DNA of 64,000 nt from Alphaproteobacteria bacterium UBA998 (GCA_002291925.1 DBAY01000024.1:10831-74830); one strand, 5' to 3'. Counted from the first letter of the stretch, positions 1-9,143 are shown. The notes: generated from the sequence alone by a model not told the origin. Numbers and translations: made by a program.

Positions 1-962
1 TAAATGGCCTGCTTCTGCTTGAGGTTTATGGCCTCCTTGCGGGCGTGGTAGTAATCGGCGATCAGTTCCTGACGCTCCTCCAGCGTATGCCAAACATCAT
101 TGGCCAGCGCGATGACAGCTTCCGGCGCATATTCTAGGATGGAATCCGTGCGCTCAAAGAAGAGGGGCAGCCAGTGCTCCATCCCCGGCGTGTATTGCAG
201 GCTGGAGACGCTGGCGTAGAGCGTGTCCTCCTTCCCCGGCACGCCGAAAAGCTGGCGGTATCGCTCGCGGAAAGTGGCGGCAGATTTTTCAGTGAGTTGA
301 ATTTCGCTTACCGGGTAGAGCGTCACCTCGCTGATTTCCTCGGTGGATCGCTGGGTGAGGGGATCGAACCGGCGTATGCTTTCGATGTCATCGCCAAAGA
401 AATCCACCCGCAGCGCGTGATCGCTGATGCCACTGGCAAAGACGTCGAGAATACTCCCGCGCACGGCATATTCCCCCGGCTCCATCGCTTTACCCGCGCG
501 ACGATAGCCAAACTCCTGCAGGCGGCGGCCCAGTTCCTCGATGGGCAACTCTGCGCCTTTCTTCAGCGCCAGTTTGGCCCCGTTGAAACTGGCCGCGGGG
601 GGCAGTTTCTGCAGAAACGCGCTGGCGGTGGTGGCGATGATGGTGCGCCCTTTCGGCGCGGCGCTCGCCAAGCGCACCAGCGTTGCCACGCGCTCCGCCA
701 TGAGGGCGGCATGCGGCGCGGCGCGGTCATAGGGCAGGCAGTCCCACGCGGGGAGGATGAGGATTTCGAACTCGGGCAGGAAAAACGGCCCAGATTCCTG
801 CAGTCGCCGCAATTCCCGGTCGCTATGCGTCACGAACAGTACCGGCCGCCCGCTCACCTCTGCGATGCGACGCAGGGCCAGCGGCTCGGTGCCTGCAGCC
901 ACGCCGGTGACGCGCGACATCTGCAGGGGCGGCTCAGAATTTTTGGGTTGCGGACTGGCCAT
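1..962 (-). CDS. mfd: Transcription-repair coupling factor Mfd, N-terminal part (gene runs off the window)
   Basis: Mfd removes RNA polymerase stalled at DNA lesions and recruits UvrA. The visible 320 residues are the UvrB-like N-terminal module: an early stretch reading PAWDCLPYDR (about residues 72-81), and later PGEYAVRGSILDVF and DFFGDDIESIRRFD, both characteristic of Mfd and UvrB domain 1. The helicase and RNAP-interacting domains lie beyond position 1. The ATG at 962 begins 4 nt after the sdhE stop, so the two are probably cotranscribed. There is no strong Shine-Dalgarno, which fits coupling to sdhE. The open frame has no stop inside the window. Confidence 0.93.
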   Translation of the reverse strand, partial: MASPQPKNSEPPLQMSRVTGVAAGTEPLALRRIAEVSGRPVLFVTHSDRELRRLQESGPFFLPEFEILILPAWDCLPYDRAAPHAALMAERVATLVRLASAAPKGRTIIATTASAFLQKLPPAASFNGAKLALKKGAELPIEELGRRLQEFGYRRAGKAMEPGEYAVRGSILDVFASGISDHALRVDFFGDDIESIRRFDPLTQRSTEEISEVTLYPVSEIQLTEKSAATFRERYRQLFGVPGKEDTLYASVSSLQYTPGMEHWLPLFFERTDSILEYAPEAVIALANDVWHTLEERQELIADYYHARKEAINLKQKQAI

Positions 963-965
963 CAA

Positions 966-1238
966 TCAGGCCTTGGCCTCGTCTGAATGTTTTTTCAAGA
1001 GGTCGAGCAGAGGGCCATACGCAGCATCCGGTACGTTTTCCTTGCCCACCAGCCAGTTCCAGATGTCCACGTCCTGCTCGTCCAGCAGCTTTTCATAGAC
1101 GGTGAGCTGCTCCGGGCTGAGCGTTTCCAGACGTTCATCGGCGAAGCGGCCCAGAATCACGTCGGTTTCCTTGCAGCCCCGGTGCCAGCTGCGGTAGCGC
1201 ACGCGGCGGAGGCGGGTATCGTGGCTTATCTCGGTCAT
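966..1238 (-). CDS. sdhE: FAD assembly factor SdhE (YgfY/DUF339 family)
   Basis: SdhE helps attach FAD covalently to the flavoprotein subunit of succinate dehydrogenase. The 90-aa product has the family signature RSWHRGCKETD near residues 16-26, which contains the conserved RGxxE-type motif, followed by the acidic DEQDVDIWNWL segment. I chose the ATG at 1238 (MTEISHD) because the longer frame upstream adds 21 residues absent from typical family members, and 90 aa is the usual size. Its neighbour is mfd, 3 nt downstream. The upstream gap is shared with a divergent PAS-domain gene. Confidence 0.9.
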   Translation of the reverse strand: MTEISHDTRLRRVRYRSWHRGCKETDVILGRFADERLETLSPEQLTVYEKLLDEQDVDIWNWLVGKENVPDAAYGPLLDLLKKHSDEAKA

Positions 1239-1284
1239 GCGGGCATTCCAAATCGTTGGGATAGGGAAAAATAGGGCGTTTCTT

Positions 1285-1314
1285 TTGCATATCAACCGCA
1301 AAATGACCTATAGT
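1285..1314 (+). promoter_or_regulatory. Probable sigma-70 promoter for the PAS-recG operon
   Basis: A TTGCAT -35 box (1285-1290) and a TATAGT -10 box (1309-1314) are separated by 18 nt in the sdhE/PAS divergent gap. The predicted start would be near 1321, about 20 nt before the ATG at 1343. Confidence 0.45.
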
Positions 1315-1342
1315 CACTCTATCTTTTCAGCGGGTATGCAGC

Positions 1343-2239
1343 ATGGAACTCTCCTTTCTCCGCCATGAAGGCGTGGCACTCGTCTGCCAGAACAACGAAG
1401 CACAGAGCGTGCAGGTCATCGCCATGAACCCGCTGCTGCTGGAGATGACCGGCTATGGCGAGGAAGAGGTGAAAGGCCTTCCCCTGCTGCATATTCTAGG
1501 CAGCCGCACGGCGGAGCTGGTGACGGATTACCTGGAACTCGAGCAGGACCGCCATGATCTGCAGGATGTGCTGGGACGCGCGCGCGAGGTGTTCCTGCGC
1601 CGCAAGGACGGCAGCGAGATGCCCGCGCCGAATTTCCGCATCTACCGTATCGAGGCGAAGGACCGGCATCACTGGTTCCGGCTAGTTACCGAAGAAGACG
1701 CGCATAAGCGGGAAGCCGAGCAGTTCAAGGCCCTCCTGCGCGAGAATTTCAAGGGCCACGAGGTGCTGGATGCGGAAACGAACCTGCCCGACCGCGCCTC
1801 CATCGAGAAGGACCTAGAGCTGGCGCAATTCTATGCGGATTCGCGCGGCCTCAGCGCCTGCTTCACCTATGTGCGGCTGGACGCGTTCGATATCCTCGCC
1901 GCCAGCCAGGGCAGGGAGGTGGCGTTGCAGGCCCTGACGCAGTCGGCGGAGATTCTGCGCCGCAACCTGCGCGCGGAGGATGCCATCGGCCGCGTCGCGG
2001 AGAATGCGCTGGGGCTGATCCTGATGGACATCACGCCCGAATCCTTCCGCCTGGTAATGAACCGCCTGCGCGGAAACATCATCCATCATGAAATCGTGCT
2101 GGGCAATAAGCCGCAGAAACTGGCTGCCAGTTTCTGCTATGCGCCCATCGCGGGCAATGGGGCGCCGAGCCTGCTGCTGCGCTGCGCGGAACGGCTGCTG
2201 CAGGAGGGCGACGCTTCCGTGCTCGTCGCCCTCGACTGA
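1343..2239 (+). CDS. PAS domain protein with degenerate GGDEF-like domain
   Basis: This is a 298-aa soluble protein. Residues about 10-120 look like a PAS sensor domain (NPLLLEMTGYGEEEVKG and a following RRKDGSEMPAP strand). Residues about 135-295 have the fold pattern of a diguanylate cyclase: NLPDRASIEKDL, then FTYVRLDAFDIL, then LRRNLRAEDAIGRVAENALGLIL. The site where GGDEF should stand reads VAENA, so cyclase activity and an RxxD-coupled active site are not expected. It may bind a ligand or act by protein contact. The recG start follows 7 nt after its stop, suggesting cotranscription. Exact function is unknown. Confidence 0.75.
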   Translation: MELSFLRHEGVALVCQNNEAQSVQVIAMNPLLLEMTGYGEEEVKGLPLLHILGSRTAELVTDYLELEQDRHDLQDVLGRAREVFLRRKDGSEMPAPNFRIYRIEAKDRHHWFRLVTEEDAHKREAEQFKALLRENFKGHEVLDAETNLPDRASIEKDLELAQFYADSRGLSACFTYVRLDAFDILAASQGREVALQALTQSAEILRRNLRAEDAIGRVAENALGLILMDITPESFRLVMNRLRGNIIHHEIVLGNKPQKLAASFCYAPIAGNGAPSLLLRCAERLLQEGDASVLVALD

Positions 2240-2246
2240 GCAGGCC

Positions 2247-4379
2247 GTGAGCGGGGCCGCTTATCTGCTGAAACCCGTCACCGAGGTGGCGGGCATCGGC
2301 CCGGCGGGGGCGAAAATGTTCACCCGTCTGGTGGCGCGGGGGCTGAACGTGATGTCACCGGACGCCGAGCCCGCCACGCCGCTCATCCGCGACCTTCTGT
2401 TTCACCTGCCCGCGGATGTGCTGGAGCGCACGCTCGGCCTCTCGGTGCGCGAGGCGGAGGCGGGCTCGCGTGTGGTGCTGGTGGTGAATGTGGAGGCGCA
2501 TTACCCGCCCGCGTCGGGCAAGGGGAAGAAACTGCCTTACAAGGTGATCTGCAGCGATGCGACGGGCGATCTGCAACTCGTGTTTTTCCACGGCTCGGAA
2601 TTCCTGCGCCGGCAATTGCCGGAAGGCAAGCAGGTGGCGATTGCCGGGCGCATCGAGGTGTATAACGGCATCCGCCAGATGGCGCATCCGGATGCCATCG
2701 TCCCGGCGGCACGTCTGAAGGAACTGCTGGAGCCGCAGCCCCTCTATCCGCTCACCGCGGATTTGACACAGGGCCGCCTGCAACGCTGGATTGTCTCGGC
2801 GCTGGAAAAAATGCCCGACGTGCCGGAATGGATCGCCGACGATGTCCGCCTGCCGCGCGGCTGGCAGATGCTGAAGCCCGCATTGGAGCAATTGCATAAG
2901 CCGAAAAGCCAGGAAGACCTAAAAGCCGATGCTCTTCCGCGCACGCGGCTGGCCTATGACGAGGCGCTCGCTTCGCAACTGGCGCTGCTGCTGGTGCGGC
3001 GCTTCGAGGGGCAGTATCAGGGCATCCGCTTTCCGATGGGCGGCCCGCTTTACCGGCGCATGACGGAGACGCTGCCCTTCAAGCTGACCGCGGGCCAGCG
3101 CGACGTGCTCTACGAGATTGAAGGCGATCTGAAATCGTGTCGCACCATGCTGCGCCTGCTGCAGGGCGATGTCGGCAGCGGCAAAACGGTGGTGGCGCTG
3201 CTCGCCATGTTGGCGGCGGTGGATGGCGGCACGCAGGCCGCGCTGATGGCCCCGACGGGCATTCTGGCGCAGCAGCATTTCCGCACGCTTTCGCGTTGGT
3301 GCGAGTCCATTGGGGCGCGCTGCGTATTGCTGGTCGGCTCGCAGAGTGCGTCGGAGCGCAAGAAGACGCTAGCCGCCATTGAGGCGGGAGAGGCGGATAT
3401 CGTCATCGGCACCCATGCGCTGTTCCAGAAAGGCGTGGCGTTCAAGCGGTTGGGGCTTGCGGTTATCGACGAGCAGCATCGCTTCGGCGTGATGCAGCGC
3501 ATGGCGCTGGCCAGCAAAGGCGAGGCACCGCATCTGCTGCTGATGACCGCCACGCCCATCCCGCGCAGCCTGACGCTGACGCTGTACGGCGACCTCGATA
3601 GCTCGGCTTTGCGCGAGAAGCCCGCCGGCCGCCAGCCTATCGTGACACGCGCCGTCCCCGTTGCCCGCGAGGCGGAGGTGGTGGCACGCTTGCATACGGC
3701 GGTGGAAGAGGGCGCGCGCATCTACTGGATCTGCCCGCTGGTGGGCGATGACAACTCGCCGGAAGATACGGATTTCGCCGCCGCCACAGAGCGCCACGCG
3801 CAGTTGCAGAAGCAATTTCCTCACCGCGTCGGGCTGGTGCATGGCCGCATGAAGCTGGAGGAGCGCGAGGAAGAAATGCGCCGCTTTGCCAGCGGCGATT
3901 ACCAGATTCTGGTGGCCACCACCGTCATCGAGGTGGGGGTGGATGTGCCGGAGGCCACGGTCATCGTCATTGAGAATGCCGAGCGGTTCGGGCTTGCCCA
4001 GCTGCACCAGCTGCGCGGCCGCGTGGGGCGCGGCGACAAGCCTTCCAGCTGCCTGCTGATCTATGGCGATCAGCTAAGCGAATATGGCAAGGAGCGGCTG
4101 AAGGTGATTCGCGACCTCGATGACGGGTTCGAGATTGCCGAGGAGGATTTACGCCTACGCGGGGGTGGCGACATGCTCGGCACGCGCCAGAGTGGCCTGC
4201 CGGATTTCCGCTTCATTGATTTGTACAAGCATGGCGACCTTATCCGCCAGGCGCGGCGGGACATCGAGCATTATCTCTCCAAGGACCCGGAACTTAAGCA
4301 GCCCCGCGGCAAGGCCCTTATCGGCCTGCTGCACATCTATGGCTATGACCGGCTGGTGAATTTGCTGCGCTCGGGCTAA
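2247..4379 (+). CDS. recG: ATP-dependent DNA helicase RecG
   Basis: RecG remodels stalled replication forks and branch-migrates Holliday junctions. The 710-aa product starts with a wedge/OB domain (VTEVAGIGPAGAKMF near the N-terminus). It then has the SF2 core: Walker A GDVGSGKT near residue 307, the DEQH box DEQHRFG near 408, MTATPIPRSL, and the C-terminal LRGRVGRG motif. I propose the GTG at 2247 as start because it gives the normal RecG N-terminus. The open frame extends upstream to 2088 but there overlaps the PAS gene in another frame. Length is normal for the family. Confidence 0.93.
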   Translation: MSGAAYLLKPVTEVAGIGPAGAKMFTRLVARGLNVMSPDAEPATPLIRDLLFHLPADVLERTLGLSVREAEAGSRVVLVVNVEAHYPPASGKGKKLPYKVICSDATGDLQLVFFHGSEFLRRQLPEGKQVAIAGRIEVYNGIRQMAHPDAIVPAARLKELLEPQPLYPLTADLTQGRLQRWIVSALEKMPDVPEWIADDVRLPRGWQMLKPALEQLHKPKSQEDLKADALPRTRLAYDEALASQLALLLVRRFEGQYQGIRFPMGGPLYRRMTETLPFKLTAGQRDVLYEIEGDLKSCRTMLRLLQGDVGSGKTVVALLAMLAAVDGGTQAALMAPTGILAQQHFRTLSRWCESIGARCVLLVGSQSASERKKTLAAIEAGEADIVIGTHALFQKGVAFKRLGLAVIDEQHRFGVMQRMALASKGEAPHLLLMTATPIPRSLTLTLYGDLDSSALREKPAGRQPIVTRAVPVAREAEVVARLHTAVEEGARIYWICPLVGDDNSPEDTDFAAATERHAQLQKQFPHRVGLVHGRMKLEEREEEMRRFASGDYQILVATTVIEVGVDVPEATVIVIENAERFGLAQLHQLRGRVGRGDKPSSCLLIYGDQLSEYGKERLKVIRDLDDGFEIAEEDLRLRGGGDMLGTRQSGLPDFRFIDLYKHGDLIRQARRDIEHYLSKDPELKQPRGKALIGLLHIYGYDRLVNLLRSG

Positions 4380-4381
4380 TG

Positions 4382-4476
4382 AGTCCGTCATCCTGCGGCC
4401 CCGCAGGGGAGCGCAGGATCTGCTTGCGATGCGGAGAGGGATCCTGCGCAGGCTTCGCCTCGCAGGATGACGGACT
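4382..4476 (+). repeat. Palindromic repeat, family F (GTCATCCTGCG arms); possible bidirectional terminator
   Basis: The arms 4382-4397 and 4461-4476 are exact 16-nt reverse complements (AGTCCGTCATCCTGCG / CGCAGGATGACGGACT). Inner segments also form GC-rich hairpins. It fills the gap between the convergent recG and dctA genes, where a folded transcript could end transcription from both sides, although there is no T-tract. Confidence 0.75.
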
Positions 4477-4483
4477 TCAGCGA

Positions 4484-5842
4484 TTACGCCACCTTCGCCT
4501 TCTCATAGCTTTTCTTGCCCACCCGGCTGCTGGTCTCCAACTCGGGATGAATTTCCTTGTTCAGCACGGCGCGGGCGCGGGCGAGGTCAAGGCCGTTCTC
4601 CCATTTGGAGACCAGAATCGTCGCCGCGCCGTTGCTGATGAGGTTGGTCACCGCGCGGCCTTCCGCCATGAAGCGGTCGATGCCAAGGATGATCGTCACC
4701 GCCGCCACCGGGATGTGGCCGATGGAAGAGAGAGTCGCCGAGAGCACCACGAACGCGGTGCCCACCACGCCCGCCGCGCCCTTGGAGGTCAGCATCATCA
4801 CACCGAGCAGGATGAGTTCTTCTTCCAGACTCATCGGCGTGTTGGTCGCCTGCGCGAGGAAGATGGCGGCCATGGTGAGGTAAATCGCCGTGCCGCTGAG
4901 ATTGAACGAATAGCCGGTGGGCAGCACCATGCCGACGATGGATTTGTCGCAGCCCATCGCGGAGAGTTTCTCCAGCATACGCGGGAAGACGGTCTCCGAG
5001 GAACAGGTGCCGAACACGATGAAGATTTCCTCCTTGATGTAGGCGAGGAATTTCATGAGGCTCAGACCCGCATAGCGCAGCACCGTCCAGCACACGCCAA
5101 AGACGAAGATACCGCAGGTGGCATAGTAGCACAGCATCAGCTTGGCGAGCGGGATCATCGAGACCAGCCCATACTGGCCGACCGTGTAGGCCATAGCGCC
5201 CAGCGCCCCGAGCGGCGCGACTTTCATGATGATACCGACGATTGTGAACAGCACGTGTGAGAAATCATCGATGAGCTTCACAATCGGCTTGGCGCGCTCG
5301 CCCATGAAGATGGTGGCAGCGGCAAAGAGCAGCGCGAAAAACAGCACCTGCAGGATTTCCCCCTTGGCGAAGGCATCCACGATGGTGGTGGGAATCAGAT
5401 GCATGAAGAAGTCGGTGACCGACTGCGGCTGCGCCGAAGGATTCACGTACTGGCTGACGGAGGATTGATCGAGCTTGCTCGCATCGACGTTCATGCCGGT
5501 GCCGGGCTCGAACACGTTGGCGATGATGAGGCCGATGGCCAACGACAGCAGGCTGAGCGCGAAGAAGTAGATCATCGCCTTCACTCCGACGCGCCCCGCC
5601 TGCGTGATGTTGTCCATCGAGGCGATGCCGGTGACCACGGTGCAGAAAATAATGGGGCCGACCACCATCTTGATGAGCTTGATGAACCCATCGCCCAGCG
5701 GCTTTAGCGCGACGCCCGTCTCCGGCGCGAGATGCCCGATCGCCGCACCTACGAAGATGGCGAGCAGCACCTGCAGATAGAGGCTGCGCCACCAGGCTCT
5801 CTTTTTTGTGGAGGTCGCAGGGGCCGAAGGCAGTGTCGCCAT
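4484..5842 (-). CDS. dctA: C4-dicarboxylate:cation symporter DctA (DAACS family)
   Basis: DctA imports succinate, fumarate and malate across the inner membrane by cation symport. The 452-aa sequence has eight or more hydrophobic segments and the family signatures MVVGPIIFCTVVTGIASM (near residue 60), FGTCSSETVFPRML (serine-rich hairpin HP1) and GYSFNLSGTAIYLTM (substrate and ion site). I chose the ATG at 5842 because a Shine-Dalgarno (GGAGA) precedes it. The frame extends 17 residues further upstream with no good ribosome site. It stands alone, convergent with recG and divergent from the glycosyltransferase gene. Confidence 0.93.
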   Translation of the reverse strand: MATLPSAPATSTKKRAWWRSLYLQVLLAIFVGAAIGHLAPETGVALKPLGDGFIKLIKMVVGPIIFCTVVTGIASMDNITQAGRVGVKAMIYFFALSLLSLAIGLIIANVFEPGTGMNVDASKLDQSSVSQYVNPSAQPQSVTDFFMHLIPTTIVDAFAKGEILQVLFFALLFAAATIFMGERAKPIVKLIDDFSHVLFTIVGIIMKVAPLGALGAMAYTVGQYGLVSMIPLAKLMLCYYATCGIFVFGVCWTVLRYAGLSLMKFLAYIKEEIFIVFGTCSSETVFPRMLEKLSAMGCDKSIVGMVLPTGYSFNLSGTAIYLTMAAIFLAQATNTPMSLEEELILLGVMMLTSKGAAGVVGTAFVVLSATLSSIGHIPVAAVTIILGIDRFMAEGRAVTNLISNGAATILVSKWENGLDLARARAVLNKEIHPELETSSRVGKKSYEKAKVA

Positions 5843-5968
5843 GAAGTCTCCGTGAGCAGGAAAAAGCGGCGTTAGAGAAACCCGAGGATCCATAGAAAGT
5901 CAACGTTTTGTCATGCTGCAACTGCGAAAACTGGCGCGAAGGGAATACGGCGTTTATCGTGCCGCCTT

Positions 5969-7015
5969 ATGCGTATCGTGCATGCCATGCTGGCTCCCGG
6001 CAAAGGGGGCATCGAGTTCGCCTTTGTTCGCTGGACGCAGGCGCTGCTGGCGCTGGGGCATGAGGTCACCTGTGTGGTGGGCAAGGACGCGGCCATCGCG
6101 CCGCATTTGCCGGAGGGCGTGAGCATCCGGCCGTTGCGCCACGCCTTCGAGGCCGACCCGCTGGCCATTTGGCGGCTGCGCCGCTGGCTGGCGGAGGAGA
6201 AGCCCTCGGTCATCATTACGCATGGCAACCGGGCAGGTCGGCTTTTGCGTGCGGCGCATCGAGGGCGTGTGCCACATCTGGCTGTGCTGCACCGCCCGCG
6301 CTTCAAGGGGCTGCCGCGGTATGACGGCGTGGCCTGTATCACACGCGAGCTGATGCAGCAGGCCGAGGCGCATGGCGTACCTGCCGCGCGGCTGCATCAC
6401 GTGCCGAATTTCCTGGCCCCTGAAACGGTGCTATTGCCACCGCGCCGGGGGCTTTCCAGCCATCCAGTTATCGGGGCGCTTGGGCGATTCGTGCCGGAGA
6501 AGGGGATGGACTTACTGGTGGCCGCCATGGCGGAGCCGGGGATGGAGCGCTTCCGTCTGCGCATTGGCGGTGATGGGCCGGAACGTGCCTCGCTGGAGGC
6601 GTCCATCCACCGCCTCGGCGTGCAGGATCGGGTGGAACTGGTGGGCTGGGTGGAGGACACAGCCGCTTTCTATCAGCAGATTGATGTGCTCTGCGTGCCC
6701 TCGCGCCGTGAATCATTCGGGCTGATTATTTTGGAGGCGTGGGCGCAGGGCGTGCCCGTGGTGGCAACGGACACCAGCGGGCCGTCAGAGCTTTTTGCGT
6801 CCGGTACAAATGGCGGCCTGCTCTGCCACCCCACGCCGCAAAGCATCGCGGCGGCCTTGTCCGTGCTGCTGAGCAGCCCTGGGAAGGCAACGATGTTCGC
6901 GCATGGCGGCCAGTCGTCGTTGCAGCCCTACCGGATGGAGAATGTTCTGCCAAACATTCAGGGCTTGCTTGAGAGCCTTACCCAAACGCGCGGCGGAGAC
7001 GTCTCTGGGCATTGA
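5969..7015 (+). CDS. GT4-family glycosyltransferase
   Basis: This is a retaining glycosyltransferase of the GT-B fold, 348 aa. The N-terminus MRIVHAMLAPGKGGIEFAF carries the glycine-rich acceptor-side loop typical of family GT4. The nucleotide-sugar half has ALGRFVPEKGMDLLV (about residue 170), a GDGPER turn, and the EX7E-type motif in SRRESFGLIILEAWAQG (about 245-260). Neighbours are an O-antigen ligase-like gene and a sugar-type methyltransferase, so a role in LPS or surface glycan assembly is likely. The donor and acceptor cannot be read from sequence. The last 38 nt overlap the convergent next gene. Confidence 0.85.
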   Translation: MRIVHAMLAPGKGGIEFAFVRWTQALLALGHEVTCVVGKDAAIAPHLPEGVSIRPLRHAFEADPLAIWRLRRWLAEEKPSVIITHGNRAGRLLRAAHRGRVPHLAVLHRPRFKGLPRYDGVACITRELMQQAEAHGVPAARLHHVPNFLAPETVLLPPRRGLSSHPVIGALGRFVPEKGMDLLVAAMAEPGMERFRLRIGGDGPERASLEASIHRLGVQDRVELVGWVEDTAAFYQQIDVLCVPSRRESFGLIILEAWAQGVPVVATDTSGPSELFASGTNGGLLCHPTPQSIAAALSVLLSSPGKATMFAHGGQSSLQPYRMENVLPNIQGLLESLTQTRGGDVSGH

Positions 7016-7859
7016 TGAAGGCCCGCCGGGGCGAACGGTCGATGCGCTTGACGTCAAACAAGGTCACCGGGCCGCAGGCGGAAAGTGTATGCATGCCATC
7101 GGTAAAGGGCGTGGCCCATGCACTCGCTTCCAATCGCGTGGCGGGTGTGGCATGGAAACGCTCCGGCATCAGTTCATCGATGCGCAGCCATTGCAGTGCG
7201 CCGCCATAGGTGCTGCGGCAATCTTGGGTGGGCAGGTACAGCGCGCCTTCATGCACTAGCGGCGTGCCGCCGGGGCGGCTGCTGCCCCTATCCACCCTCA
7301 GCGGGTTGCCCGGATGAAGATGCCACGGCCCCGTCAGTGATTCCGCCCACGCGGCATGCAAAGCCTCCTGCTCGCTGCCCGGCAGGCTGAAGAACATCCA
7401 CCATACATCGCCACGCTGAATCACTGTGGCATCAATGACAGGCAGGTCCAACAGGTCGGCGACCGGCTCGCCGCGCGAGAGATCATCCGTCATGCGGTAC
7501 AGGGTCAGCTTGCCGGAGCGGTGGGCTTCGGGGAGTAGATACAGGGCGCCCGCCTCTTCGATGAGGAAGGGGTAGGAGAGGTGGAAGGGCTGCGCCATCA
7601 CGGGCGCTTCGTGCTGCCATTGCAGCTTTTCATCGAACACGTGACGCACCAGCGTGCCGTGCTTGGTGCGGTAATCATAGGCTTCCGCGAACACATGCAA
7701 CTGGCCGTCGCGCCAGACGCCGAACGGATCGGCGAGGAAGCAGTAAGGCCGCTGGGCGGGCAGCCAGACGATCTCCGCCTGCGGCCAGCCGGTCAGGCAG
7801 TCTGCCATCGGCGCGCGCAGGATGCCCACCTGCCACAGGTCCGTCCGGTAGCGCCGCAT
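6978..7859 (-). CDS. GIPC-transferase-like beta-propeller domain protein
   Basis: The product is 293 aa with no signal peptide or membrane segment. Repeated blades such as PYCFLADPFGVWRDGQLHVF, HLSYPFLIEEAGALYLLPE and DRGSSRPGGTPLVHEGALYL look like the five-bladed domain of glucosamine inositolphosphorylceramide transferases. In bacteria this domain also occurs in LPS and sugar-formylation clusters. I infer a role in surface polysaccharide synthesis. It overlaps the convergent GT4 gene by 38 nt and is divergent from the O-antigen ligase-like gene. The true reaction is unknown. Confidence 0.65.
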   Translation of the reverse strand: MRRYRTDLWQVGILRAPMADCLTGWPQAEIVWLPAQRPYCFLADPFGVWRDGQLHVFAEAYDYRTKHGTLVRHVFDEKLQWQHEAPVMAQPFHLSYPFLIEEAGALYLLPEAHRSGKLTLYRMTDDLSRGEPVADLLDLPVIDATVIQRGDVWWMFFSLPGSEQEALHAAWAESLTGPWHLHPGNPLRVDRGSSRPGGTPLVHEGALYLPTQDCRSTYGGALQWLRIDELMPERFHATPATRLEASAWATPFTDGMHTLSACGPVTLFDVKRIDRSPRRAFINAQRRLRRAFG

Positions 7860-7907
7860 CTTCCTCCTTGCCTTGATGAGCGGTTGATATTACCCCTCCT
7901 ATACAAC

Positions 7908-9143
7908 ATGAACGCCCGCCGCACATTCACGATTTGCCTGCACGCCCTGCTTTGGGTGCTGCCGCTGGTGACCATCTTCAGCGGCAAGCTGACAACGCCG
8001 GTGCTGATTCTGTGCTGGCTCTGGCTGATGGTGGCCGGGCGAAATCAGCTCCGCTCCCACGAGTTTTGGCGCACGCTGCTGACGGGCCGCGAGGCGCTGA
8101 TCCTGTTGATCATCATGGCGTGGCCGCTGGTGATGGCGTGGCATTCCTTTACGCCGGAGCGTTCGTTCAGCTCTGCGCTTAATGTGTTGCTAACCCTGTT
8201 CATCGGGGCCATGACGCTGGCGCTGGCGCGTCACCACGCTGCACCCTTTTCGCTGAAAGCCACCGTAAGCAGTCTGCTGGCAGGTTTGCTCGTGCCCGTA
8301 GGGCTGGCGCTGGTTGAGAACACGTCTAGCACCGGCGGGGCGATCTATCACCTTTTCGTCGCGCTCACCGGGCCGATGCCGTACGAAGAGTTCCGCGCGG
8401 GGTACATGGAAAAAGCCTTCAACCGCAGCCTTTGTCTCATGACGCTGATGCTGTGGCCGGTGGTCTATGGGGTATGGCAAATGCAGCGGAAATGGCTGGC
8501 CTATCTTCTGCCGCTCCTGCTGATGCCCGCGCTGTTTACCATGGACAGCACCTCTGCCCAGCTCTCGTTGCTGGCGGGGATCATCATCTTTCATAGTGTG
8601 CGCTGGTTCCCGCGTGCCCTGCCGCCTCTTCTGGCCGTGACGCTGGTGGCCTTCCTGATTGCCTGGCCGCGCTTCTATCCCGTCATGGACGAGTATCTGG
8701 AAACCCACAGCATCTATGAGGATCTGCCGCGCTCGGCGCAGCACCGGCTGGCCATCTGGCGCTTCGCGCTGGACCATGTCGAGCAGAAGCCGTGGCTTGG
8801 CTGGGGTTTTGATACGGCGCGTGCCCTGCCCGGCGGCAGCGAGGAATTCGCCCCCGGTATGCAGTGGATGCCGCTGCATCCGCATAACAGCGTCTTGCAG
8901 ATTCTGGTGGAAGAAGGGGCGGTGGGGCTGTTCTTAACCCTGCTTGCGCTCGGCATCGTGCTACGTGCATGGATTCGTCTGTGCCGTGCCAACCCTGCGT
9001 TCGGCGCCGCCATGGGAGCGGCACTGTACGGCCATCTCATCATCGGCTTCACCACCTTTGGCGTGTGGCAGGTCTGGTGGCTGGCGACACCCTGGCTGGT
9101 CTTGCTGCTGTTCCGCTGGTTCGCACGGGGGCAGGCAGCCTAA
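7908..9143 (+). CDS. O-antigen ligase / polymerase family (Wzy_C) membrane protein
   Basis: This 411-aa inner-membrane protein has roughly ten to twelve hydrophobic segments. The Wzy_C hallmark lies in the large periplasmic loop: RLAIWRFALDH, then PWLGWGFDTA, then HPHNSVLQILVEEG with the conserved His near residue 324. WaaL-type ligases join undecaprenyl-linked glycan to lipid A core, and Wzy polymerases extend it; sequence alone does not separate them. The ATG at 7908 gives a normal N-terminal membrane start (MNARRTFTICLHALLW). The longer open frame upstream is antisense to the neighbouring gene. It ends in a 4-nt convergent overlap with the methyltransferase gene. Confidence 0.83.
   Translation: MNARRTFTICLHALLWVLPLVTIFSGKLTTPVLILCWLWLMVAGRNQLRSHEFWRTLLTGREALILLIIMAWPLVMAWHSFTPERSFSSALNVLLTLFIGAMTLALARHHAAPFSLKATVSSLLAGLLVPVGLALVENTSSTGGAIYHLFVALTGPMPYEEFRAGYMEKAFNRSLCLMTLMLWPVVYGVWQMQRKWLAYLLPLLLMPALFTMDSTSAQLSLLAGIIIFHSVRWFPRALPPLLAVTLVAFLIAWPRFYPVMDEYLETHSIYEDLPRSAQHRLAIWRFALDHVEQKPWLGWGFDTARALPGGSEEFAPGMQWMPLHPHNSVLQILVEEGAVGLFLTLLALGIVLRAWIRLCRANPAFGAAMGAALYGHLIIGFTTFGVWQVWWLATPWLVLLLFRWFARGQAA

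Noticed and set aside
174..986. 270-codon open frame on the plus strand
   Set aside because: It lies antisense to mfd, whose protein motifs are clear; the frame is a by-product of GC-rich codon use.
4379..5260. 293-codon plus-strand open frame opposite dctA
   Set aside because: It is His/Arg/Asp-rich, typical of an antisense shadow, and dctA on the other strand is unambiguous.
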